NCBI GenBank assembly: GCA_902496005.1
Contig: CABUZI010000117.1
Span: 1 to 5,108 of the forward strand
Length of the DNA stretch: 5,108 nt
Direction: 5' to 3'
Source: an uncultured Collinsella sp.
Lineage (GTDB): Bacteria > Actinomycetota > Coriobacteriia > Coriobacteriales > Coriobacteriaceae
In this document: piece by piece, positions 1-5,108 of the stretch
How positions within the stretch are numbered: position 1 is the stretch's first letter
Layout: each line of letters starts with the position of its first letter
Position numbers and translations under genes: made by a program
Notes under the pieces: model-generated
The model's input: the letters and a program-made list of their open reading frames with translations, nothing else
What the model was told of the DNA's origin: nothing
Databases searched by the model: none

Positions 1-461
1 ATGGCACGCATATCGTCAATCGGAGCGTCCTGAACTTCATCGATGGCAATAAAAAGACCCTTGGATGACTTCGCTGCCGAACTCAGTAACTTTCTAAGGC
101 TCGGCTCTTTGGGCGCAACGTCAACTTTCGCGGAAACAAAGCCGGCGTTTACGCCGACCGAAGCATTGGCCGCAAGGGAAGAATCAGCAACCTGATCCCA
201 CAAGTCCAGCAATAAGTTAGGGCCAGCAGAGACAATAGCGGTCTTCCATCCAAGCTCTCGAGCACGATCCCTAAGATCGCAGAGCAAAACAGTTTTTCCG
301 GAGCCCCTCGGTCCAGCAATGCGCATGAGCCTCGCAGGTGCACCAATTCCCGCATTCAAGCTCTCGGTAAACTCAAGGGCAATATCATCACGACCAATTA
401 TGCGCGGAGGCTCAGCGCCGGCAGTGGGACGAAACGGATTATGGAATGCTGTGGCGCTCAC
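1..461 (-). CDS. AAA+-type ATP-binding protein, N-terminal 153 residues (3' end beyond window)
   Basis: This is the N-terminal part of a P-loop ATPase that runs off the left edge. Seen in the translation: an opening NPFRPTAG-EPP segment (residues 8-19), an IGRDD box (22-26), a Walker A loop GPRGSGKT (50-57) and a Walker B strand LFIAIDE (136-142). The order and spacing fit the AAA_16/Orc1-Cdc6-like or STAND-like ATPases, which bind and hydrolyse ATP and usually carry a further helical or winged-helix part, here not visible. The GTG start is forced: an in-frame TAG lies at 474-476 and no other start codon falls between. GAAAGG sits 7 nt upstream. G+C is about 54%, lower than the glycosyltransferase genes, and an AT-rich gap separates it from them, so it is probably an independent unit. 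The class is well supported; the cellular role is unknown. Defence, DNA-related or regulatory roles are all possible and cannot be separated here. Confidence 0.85.
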   Translation of the reverse strand, partial: MSATAFHNPFRPTAGAEPPRIIGRDDIALEFTESLNAGIGAPARLMRIAGPRGSGKTVLLCDLRDRARELGWKTAIVSAGPNLLLDLWDQVADSSLAANASVGVNAGFVSAKVDVAPKEPSLRKLLSSAAKSSKGLFIAIDEVQDAPIDDMRA

Positions 462-468
462 TTGTTTG

Positions 469-474
469 CCTTTC
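469..474 (-). promoter_or_regulatory. Shine-Dalgarno site of the ATPase gene
   Basis: On the minus strand GAAAGG lies 7 nt before the GTG at 461. Together with the in-frame TAG at 474-476, whose last base is the first G of this site, it fixes the start codon. Confidence 0.7.
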
Positions 475-511
475 TAGGGAATCGATTAACAGCCAATCAT
501 CGGTTAAATAA

Positions 512-579
512 TTATCGCAGACTATATCGAATAATATCGAGTTATATAAGGCTGTATAAACTTATCGCGGAAGTATCGA
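512..579. repeat. Pair of imperfect direct repeats, TTATCGC-N5/6-TATCGA, in a cluster of five TATCG motifs
   Basis: On the plus strand TTATCGC followed by TATCGA occurs at 512-530 (6-nt gap) and again at 562-579 (5-nt gap), so the two units are 50 bp apart. A further TATCGA lies at 535-540. The TATCG starts are therefore 513, 525, 535, 563 and 574, and several spacings (12, 10, 11) are close to one helical turn. The cluster sits about 50 to 120 bp upstream of the ATPase GTG. Repeated short motifs on one DNA face upstream of a gene are typical of regulator binding sites, but no regulator is visible here and the AT-rich background makes chance a real alternative. Confidence 0.5.
531..558 (-). 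promoter_or_regulatory. Possible promoter for the ATPase gene
   Basis: On the minus strand a TATACA hexamer (553-558, 4 of 6 matches to the -35 consensus) and a TATTAT hexamer (531-536, 5 of 6 matches to the -10 consensus) are separated by 16 nt. This would place the transcript start near 524 and give a leader of about 60 nt. The region is so AT-rich that other -10-like hexamers exist, for example GATAAT at 511-516 without a good -35. The assignment is weak. If correct, TATCG motifs flank and overlap the promoter, which would suit a repressor site. Confidence 0.25.
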
Positions 580-616
580 GCTTTCGTAATATGACTTAGT
601 TAATAGTCCACCATTG

Positions 617-658
617 CTTTCTTCCAAGCTCATAGCGAAAGAAAGTTCAGGACTTCCT
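617..658. other. Weak inverted repeats just past the end of the glycosyltransferase operon
   Basis: A perfect 7-bp inverted repeat, CTTTCTT (617-623) with AAGAAAG (639-645), has a 15-nt loop. An overlapping arrangement at 640-658 can form a 7-bp stem including one G-U pair and a 5-nt loop. They lie 13 to 56 nt beyond the TAA at 671-673, where a terminator for the operon would be expected. However, the stems are short, the first is AT-rich, and neither is followed by a run of T. These are only candidates for transcription end signals. Confidence 0.2.
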
Positions 659-670
659 AAACCCATTGCC

Positions 671-3157
671 TTAATACGAGAAATACTCGCTCTCGGCAGA
701 TAGGTTTGGCCCCAACCACGGATCGCCGCTGAGGAAGAACTCCGGCCAGCGCTGCATGAACAGTGCTTGCTCACGCTTCCAGCGGCGCAGCTTTTCCTCG
801 TTGGCCTCTTCCCTGCCGCGCGAGGTGAACTCGTAGTGATACAGCTCGGCATAGGGCGTAAAGATGGCGCGGTAGCCCGCCCCCCACACGCGTAGGCAAA
901 AGTCCGCGTCGTTAAAGCCGACGGCGAACTCCTCGTTGTAGCCTCCGACCTGCTCAAACACGTCGCGACGAACCATCTGGCAGGCGCCCGTTACGGCGCT
1001 AAAGTTGCCGGAACGCACAGCGCGGGCAAGGTATCCCTCGCGCTTTGCCGAGAAGTCCTGGTTGGCATGGGCAAGCGCACCGCGCACGCCAACCAAAATG
1101 CCGGCATGCTGTACCAAATGATCGGCAAAATAGAGCTTGGCCCCCACCACGCCCGCATCGGGACGCTGCAGATAGCCCATCATCTCTTCAATAAAGCCGG
1201 GGCTTATGACCTCGGTATCGTTGTTCAACAGCAGCAGATAGTCGCCCTTGGAATGCTCAACGCCAAAGTTGATGATCTGGGAGTAATTAAACTCGCCCGG
1301 CCACCACTCAACGCGCGCTGCACCCTTGCCATCAGACGCAGCGGCTACGCGCGCCGGCAGGGTTTCATAATACGCAAACGTCTCCGGGTCTTCGCTGTTG
1401 TTCTCCACCAAGACGATCTCGTAGTTGGCATACGTGGCCTTCCGTGCGATCGACATCACGCAGGCGTCGAGCGTCTCGACGTGGTCCTTGGTGGGAATCA
1501 CAATGCTCACCAACGGCGCAGGCTCTGGCAGCGAATAGCGCATGCGGTAGACAAACGGTGTCTCGGACTCCTCGACCGTTCCATGAACACCCAGTGAGTC
1601 AAAGTGGCGCTGCAGAGCCAGACGTCCGGCCTCGATAGCATATGGCTTGCTATCGGCAGAACCGTCGGCGGTAGAGCCAGGGTGCACGCGCCAGTGATAC
1701 AGCACGTGCGCAACGTGCTCAAAACGCGCACCTGCCGCAAGGCAGCGGAGCGTCAGGTCGTAATCCTGGGCACCCGCAACATCTTCTGGCGACATGCCAA
1801 TGCGATCGATGAGCGCCTTCTCCACCATTAGAAAATGCGTCACGCAGTTATGGCTATAGAGCAGGTCGACGTTGAGCCTGGTCTTAAAGACCGGCTGGCC
1901 CCACTCCCCCGTTTTCTGGAACATGTCCTCGTCGCAGAACAGGACCTGGGGGCGCTCGCCCTCGGCCGCCTTGTTCAGTGCGGAAACATACTGGAATAAC
2001 GCGTCCGGTTCCAGAATGTCATCGTGGTCCAAGAAAGCGATGTAGTCGCCTGTCGCTTGCTCAATACCTGCGTTGGTGTTGACCACAATGCCGCCGTTGC
2101 CGGGCAGCCCAATGCGACGAACGCGCTCGTCGTTGGCACTTGCCGCAAGATTGGCCACCGCATCCCATTCGGGCGAGGCGTCCATGAACAGCAATTCCCA
2201 GTTGTCATAGCTCTGGGCTATCACCGAGTCCAGCAGCTCGCGCAGGTAAACCCGATCAGTCTTGTAACACGGCACCACAATGCTCACGAGCGGCCTATAG
2301 GCAAAGGCCGCCGAAGCGACACGCTGGCACGCCAAATCGCCCGGCTTTGCGCGATGTTGCTCAAACCAACGTCGATAAGCTGCGTCATCAGCGCGTGCAT
2401 CCTTCATGCGGTTCCAGCTGTCGTCGACCATGCCGTTGTACAGGCGACCATCCATGGCGCAAAACCCGCTCTGGATCTGCTCTGTGGAATCGCTCACAAT
2501 CGCGACAAAATCTCGTATATCTTGAGGCATCTCAACGCTCAGATACGTTTTATTGACACGGCATCCATTCTGCTGCGGCACATCGACCTGCGATTCAAAC
2601 ACATGCACGGTAGCATCGATGGCATTCATATGCGTATCGAAGATCTGAAGCTCAGGCACGCACTGGGAGTCTCCCGCCCAGGTAACCTCATAGCGCCACA
2701 CCGCGCCGGCGTCTGCCGGCAAATAGCGAATGGCATCGATCTCGTAGCGACCGCAGTGTTCACCACGCTGCGCATCGCGGATAAGTGCGCACAGCGCAGG
2801 CTTTGCTTTGTAGTTAATCTTGGATTCCAGCTTGGCCACGCGGCTATCGAGGCGAATGGAGCCCAACCTTTGGCCACCGGATGCAAAAACGACATTCATC
2901 GACGAGCCATCCAAAAACGGAAGCACCAAGACGGCGAGCTCGCGCTCGTAATCGGAAACGGAAGGGCAAAGCGCCAGCACGCGGCCGTGATCGACCGGGA
3001 GCACCAGCGACGGCACACAAGAGCCGCTCGTCGTCGCATGGGCAAACGCTTGAGAACCCTCCCGCTCAATAAGCGCGGCGACATCCTGACCGGCAAAACG
3101 AAGCAGCACAAAAAGACGGCCCTGGCTGCGGCAAAGTGCCAAACGCTTGATACTCAT
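671..3157 (-). CDS. Tandem-domain family 2 glycosyltransferase, 828 aa
   Basis: A cytoplasmic GT2 enzyme predicted to transfer sugars from nucleotide-sugar donors onto a growing surface glycan. Residues 1-285 form a region I cannot assign, ending in a YRRWFEQHRAKP linker (261-272). The first GT-A domain spans about 289-530: VSIVVPCYK (291-299), metal-binding DHDD (377-380), QDYD (464-467) and HWRVHPGSTA (488-497). The second spans about 548-815: VSIVIPTKD (550-558), NNDTEV (645-650), NDADFCLR (749-756) and HYEFTSRG (774-781), resembling the rhamnosyltransferase-like GT2 branch. Both domains keep their signature acidic residues, so both may be active. No signal peptide or membrane helix is seen. 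The ATG directly follows the TAG of the upstream gene, with a weak GAGAAG site 5 nt before it, so translation is probably coupled. It appears to be the last gene of the operon. Donor, acceptor and linkage are unknown. Confidence 0.9.
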   Translation of the reverse strand: MSIKRLALCRSQGRLFVLLRFAGQDVAALIEREGSQAFAHATTSGSCVPSLVLPVDHGRVLALCPSVSDYERELAVLVLPFLDGSSMNVVFASGGQRLGSIRLDSRVAKLESKINYKAKPALCALIRDAQRGEHCGRYEIDAIRYLPADAGAVWRYEVTWAGDSQCVPELQIFDTHMNAIDATVHVFESQVDVPQQNGCRVNKTYLSVEMPQDIRDFVAIVSDSTEQIQSGFCAMDGRLYNGMVDDSWNRMKDARADDAAYRRWFEQHRAKPGDLACQRVASAAFAYRPLVSIVVPCYKTDRVYLRELLDSVIAQSYDNWELLFMDASPEWDAVANLAASANDERVRRIGLPGNGGIVVNTNAGIEQATGDYIAFLDHDDILEPDALFQYVSALNKAAEGERPQVLFCDEDMFQKTGEWGQPVFKTRLNVDLLYSHNCVTHFLMVEKALIDRIGMSPEDVAGAQDYDLTLRCLAAGARFEHVAHVLYHWRVHPGSTADGSADSKPYAIEAGRLALQRHFDSLGVHGTVEESETPFVYRMRYSLPEPAPLVSIVIPTKDHVETLDACVMSIARKATYANYEIVLVENNSEDPETFAYYETLPARVAAASDGKGAARVEWWPGEFNYSQIINFGVEHSKGDYLLLLNNDTEVISPGFIEEMMGYLQRPDAGVVGAKLYFADHLVQHAGILVGVRGALAHANQDFSAKREGYLARAVRSGNFSAVTGACQMVRRDVFEQVGGYNEEFAVGFNDADFCLRVWGAGYRAIFTPYAELYHYEFTSRGREEANEEKLRRWKREQALFMQRWPEFFLSGDPWLGPNLSAESEYFSY

Positions 3158-4225
3158 CTACACTTCTCGCTTTCCCAGGGCGTTCGCTGCCATGCGTTTG
3201 CAGGCGCCCAAGCGCCCAAACCTCAAGACGTCGTAATCGAACATGAGCTTTTTGCACTCACGGGCATTGGGGGTCTTGCTGGTAAGCGCTGCACGCACCA
3301 TAGCAGCAACAGAAGGAGCGCATTGTGCGAGCGCAGCATCGCTGCCCACGGCAGAACCGGAAAGGGCCGCGGCGACGGCAGCAAACACCCTGCCACAGTC
3401 CGTCCCCAACAACCTGAGCGCATCGTACAGCACCAGATCGCATAGGAAGTAATCCAGGTCATCGGCATGCTGGACATCGAGACCGTCGCGCTGCCAGTCA
3501 GCCAGCACCGCGGAGTAAATCTTCACGTGCTCCAGCAGACGTGTCTCGTCGTCGTAGCGCATGGTGTCCATGAGCGAACCCTTGCGCGCCACGCGGTAGT
3601 CATACAGCTTGTTTGAGATAAGCGCAGTCTTGCGCGAACGACCGTACACGGCAAAATCGAAGACCTGATCCTCGCCATACTTAACGGTTTCATCGAACAC
3701 GATCCCGTTGCCCAGCAAAAAAGCGCGCTTGCAAGCGGTGCGCCATGCAAAGGGGCGAGACGCTTCCTTAAACAGCAGGTCGGAGCTATAGCCCACAAAC
3801 GACACATCGCGCGGGCTCAGCACATAGTTAAGCCACGGATACCCCGCCTCCAACGGATACGGGTTTGCGCCAAAGGTCAAAACGTCGCAATCCTCACGCT
3901 CAAAGGCATCAACGATTACGCGGCACGCATCAGACGTAAACCGGTCGTCGGAATCCAAAAACGCAACGACAGGCGCCGTGGACGCAGCGATGCCCGCATT
4001 GCGCGCGCTCGACAGACCACCGTTGGGCTTATCGACCAGCGTAAAGCGCGCATCCTTTTCGCAATAGGCAGCGGCGATGTCGCGCGAACCATCCGGCGAG
4101 CCATCGTTAACCAGCACACCTTCCCAATCGGACATATCCTGTGCAAGTAGGGAGTCCAGGCACCATGCCAGGCACTCCTCCACCTTGTAGATGGGAACGA
4201 CGACGGAAATCTTAGGGGTAGCCAT
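3158..4225 (-). CDS. Family 2 glycosyltransferase, about 355 aa
   Basis: A single-domain GT2 transferase with an inverting GT-A fold. Residue numbers here count from the alternative GTG at 4231; subtract 2 for the preferred ATG. Visible motifs are ISVVVPIYK (8-16), nucleotide-binding VNDGSPDGS (41-49), GGLSSARNAG (71-80), metal-binding DSDD (93-96), a GEDQ catalytic-base-type motif (186-189) and DYRVARKGSL (211-220). The C-terminal 130 or so residues are helical, alanine-rich and unassigned; no membrane segment is evident. The ATG at 4225 is preferred because AGGAG lies 9 nt before it but only 3 nt before the in-frame GTG at 4231. The gene starts 12 nt after the stop of the upstream transferase, and its TAG directly touches the next ATG, so the three form one operon. 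It probably adds one sugar to a surface glycan; the substrate cannot be read from the sequence. Confidence 0.9.
   Translation of the reverse strand: MATPKISVVVPIYKVEECLAWCLDSLLAQDMSDWEGVLVNDGSPDGSRDIAAAYCEKDARFTLVDKPNGGLSSARNAGIAASTAPVVAFLDSDDRFTSDACRVIVDAFEREDCDVLTFGANPYPLEAGYPWLNYVLSPRDVSFVGYSSDLLFKEASRPFAWRTACKRAFLLGNGIVFDETVKYGEDQVFDFAVYGRSRKTALISNKLYDYRVARKGSLMDTMRYDDETRLLEHVKIYSAVLADWQRDGLDVQHADDLDYFLCDLVLYDALRLLGTDCGRVFAAVAAALSGSAVGSDAALAQCAPSVAAMVRAALTSKTPNARECKKLMFDYDVLRFGRLGACKRMAANALGKREV
3163..3168 (-). promoter_or_regulatory. Weak ribosome binding site inside the upstream gene
   Basis: On the minus strand GAGAAG lies 5 nt before the ATG at 3157, within the last codons of the preceding transferase, whose TAG (3158-3160) touches that ATG. 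The weak match and the back-to-back stop and start suggest that ribosomes finishing the upstream gene help start this one. Confidence 0.45.
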
Positions 4226-4234
4226 GGTCACGCG

Positions 4235-4240
4235 CTCCTA
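4235..4240 (-). promoter_or_regulatory. Shine-Dalgarno site overlapping the stop of the upstream gene
   Basis: On the minus strand the TAG stop of the upstream transferase (4238-4240) is the first half of TAGGAG. AGGAG is 9 nt before the ATG at 4225 and 3 nt before the GTG at 4231. The spacing favours the ATG, and the shared bases suggest translational coupling. Confidence 0.7.
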
Positions 4241-5108
4241 CTGTGCCGCCGGCACGTCGTCCGGATGCGGGTTATCGCCGTAGGCGCGCTGATACGTCAG
4301 CACGCGCCAAACCAGCGGCAGGCCGCCGATCTTAAAGTAGTGTTTAAACGTATTGAGCTTGCCAGGCTTTTTAAAGCCAAAGCGCGAATCGATATAGGCA
4401 CGGGGAGATTTGACCATCAAACGCAGGTCGGTCTCGCCGCGCGGGTCGAAGAGTGACAGGTCAAAGCGACCGGCATCCAAATCGGCCTTGAGCTCGGGCG
4501 ATGCCTTCTCCCAAAACCGCTCACGCAACTCATCGACCAGGCGCTCGTCATTCCAGCGGTACGTATCGACCTTCATGCGCATTAAAATGCCCTGGAGCCG
4601 AGCCTTAAGCTCGGGACGCTCGTCCAAAAAACGTTGCATCTCGGCATATTCGTCGCACACGCAAAACACCTTGTTGGGCGAATTAACAGAGCTCTTCTCG
4701 TTATCCTGGCGATAGCACAAAATGGGATCCGCAATAAACGCGGCACGCTCGGCGCACGCCCAAACCTTAAAGTTAAAGCCTGCGTCCTGATACGAGGCGC
4801 CCGGCGTGGGGAGAAACCGGATCTGGTTGGCGTTGAGAAACTCGCGCCGATAGATGGCAGACCAAATGGAAGGCTTGCGGTAGAAGATACCCGGGCGATC
4901 GACGGGGCGATACGCCGCACCCGTCATATGCTCGTCGATAATCCCAAACAGCTCTCGGCGCTCGCTGGGCGTGGACCAATACAAGTAAAAGTCGCCCTTA
5001 ACGACATCGGCATGCTCGGCGTCGGCCTTGGCAACCAGCTTTTGAAGCGAATCCTCGAACATAAAGTCATCGGATTCCAAAATGCCTACGTACTCGCCAC
5101 GCGCCATC
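4238..5108 (-). CDS. Family 2 glycosyltransferase, C-terminal about 290 residues (5' end beyond window)
   Basis: This is the 3' part of a third GT2 transferase gene. Counting from the ATG at 5107, the fragment shows ARGEYVGILESDD (2-14), which carries the DxD-type metal site; SYQDAGFNFKVWA (105-117), an expected catalytic-base segment; and CYRQDNEKSSVNS (131-143). The GT-A N-terminus with the PxYN and NDGSxD motifs, normally some 80 residues, is missing, so the ATG at 5107 is an internal methionine and the reading frame is open to the right edge. Residues beyond about 150 are helical and charged. The tail GGLPLVWRVLTYQRAYG (261-277) could be an amphipathic membrane-contact helix (inference). 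It is the first visible gene of the three-gene run and ends 12 nt before the next ATG. It likely acts on the same glycan as its neighbours; the sugar is unknown. Confidence 0.88.
   Translation of the reverse strand, partial: MARGEYVGILESDDFMFEDSLQKLVAKADAEHADVVKGDFYLYWSTPSERRELFGIIDEHMTGAAYRPVDRPGIFYRKPSIWSAIYRREFLNANQIRFLPTPGASYQDAGFNFKVWACAERAAFIADPILCYRQDNEKSSVNSPNKVFCVCDEYAEMQRFLDERPELKARLQGILMRMKVDTYRWNDERLVDELRERFWEKASPELKADLDAGRFDLSLFDPRGETDLRLMVKSPRAYIDSRFGFKKPGKLNTFKHYFKIGGLPLVWRVLTYQRAYGDNPHPDDVPAAQ

Larger units (their letters stand above)
462..670. other. AT-rich intergenic region between the ATPase gene and the glycosyltransferase operon
   Basis: This gap of about 209 bp has no supported gene. 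G+C over 481-660 is about 36% (64 of 180 by hand count), against about 59% in the transferase genes to its right. It holds the presumed promoter and leader of the minus-strand ATPase gene, a cluster of TATCG motifs (513-579), an 8-bp palindrome AATCGATT (480-487), and weak inverted repeats near the end of the glycosyltransferase operon (617-658). I found no tRNA, no insertion-sequence ends and no clear intrinsic terminator. Confidence 0.8.

Noticed and set aside
480..487. AATCGATT palindrome as an operator or attachment site.
   Set aside because: An 8-bp palindrome in AT-rich DNA is expected by chance, and there is no second copy or target-site signature to support it.
617..658. Intrinsic terminator for the glycosyltransferase operon.
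   Set aside because: The inverted repeats are short, AT-rich or contain a G-U pair, and lack a following T-run, so they are listed only as weak hairpins.
562..666. A 34-codon minus-strand ORF in the gap, starting just after the double-GT stop.
   Set aside because: AAGG is only 2 nt from the ATG, which is too close for a usual ribosome binding site. There is no recognisable family, and the frame is simply the open tail of the out-of-frame reading.
562..957. A 131-residue minus-strand frame covering the end of the double-GT gene and part of the AT-rich gap.
   Set aside because: Most of it is an out-of-frame reading of the GT C-terminus, with low-complexity Ser/Arg-rich translation.
1067..1597. 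A 176-residue plus-strand frame.
   Set aside because: It is a shadow of the second GT-A domain, whose minus-strand reading carries clear conserved motifs.
2024..3445. A 473-residue open frame on the plus strand, antisense to the 828-residue transferase and part of the next gene.
   Set aside because: It lies opposite strongly motif-supported GT2 coding sequence, spans the junction of two genes, and its translation shows no recognisable domain. Long antisense frames are common in GC-rich coding DNA.
5105..5107. ATG as the true start of the right-hand transferase.
   Set aside because: It falls just before the DxD-type motif, inside the GT-A fold. The N-terminal donor-binding part must lie upstream, beyond the window.

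Overview
The window (about 59% G+C in sampled stretches of the glycosyltransferase genes, about 54% in the left-hand gene, about 36% in the gap between them) looks like a chromosomal segment of a Gram-positive, moderately high-GC bacterium. Two features suggest an actinobacterial host, possibly a gut Coriobacteriia such as Collinsella or a relative. One is the N-terminus of the left-hand ATPase (NPFRPTAG-EPP followed by an IGRDD box), a style I associate with Actinobacteria. The other is the style of the family 2 glycosyltransferases, for example the QDAGFNFKVWA block. This placement rests on recalled family resemblance, not on a search.

Layout: every supported gene is on the minus strand, so transcription runs right to left. 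From the right edge there are three family 2 (GT2, GT-A fold) glycosyltransferases: one with its 5' end cut off by the window (4238-5108), one complete enzyme of about 355 residues (3158-4225), and one complete 828-residue enzyme with two GT-A domains behind an unassigned N-terminal region (671-3157). They are packed as an operon. The first stop codon is part of the next gene's Shine-Dalgarno sequence, and the second stop codon directly touches the next ATG. After the 828-residue gene comes an AT-rich gap of about 209 bp with a cluster of TATCG motifs. It leads into the 5' part of a separate AAA+-type ATPase gene (1-461), which has its own ribosome binding site and a forced GTG start. Its C-terminal part lies beyond the left edge.

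Working together: the three transferases probably add successive sugars to one cell-surface glycan (capsule, wall polysaccharide or glycolipid) on the cytoplasmic side of the membrane. The 828-residue enzyme appears to be the last gene of the locus. No sugar-nucleotide enzyme, flippase, ABC exporter, polymerase or ligase is visible, so the glycan cannot be identified. The ATPase seems to be an unrelated neighbour with its own control region.

I see no RNA gene, CRISPR array, insertion sequence or clear new system. The most interesting items are the TATCG direct-repeat cluster upstream of the ATPase, the unassigned N-terminal region of about 285 residues on the double-GT enzyme, and the sharp composition change at the end of the glycan operon.
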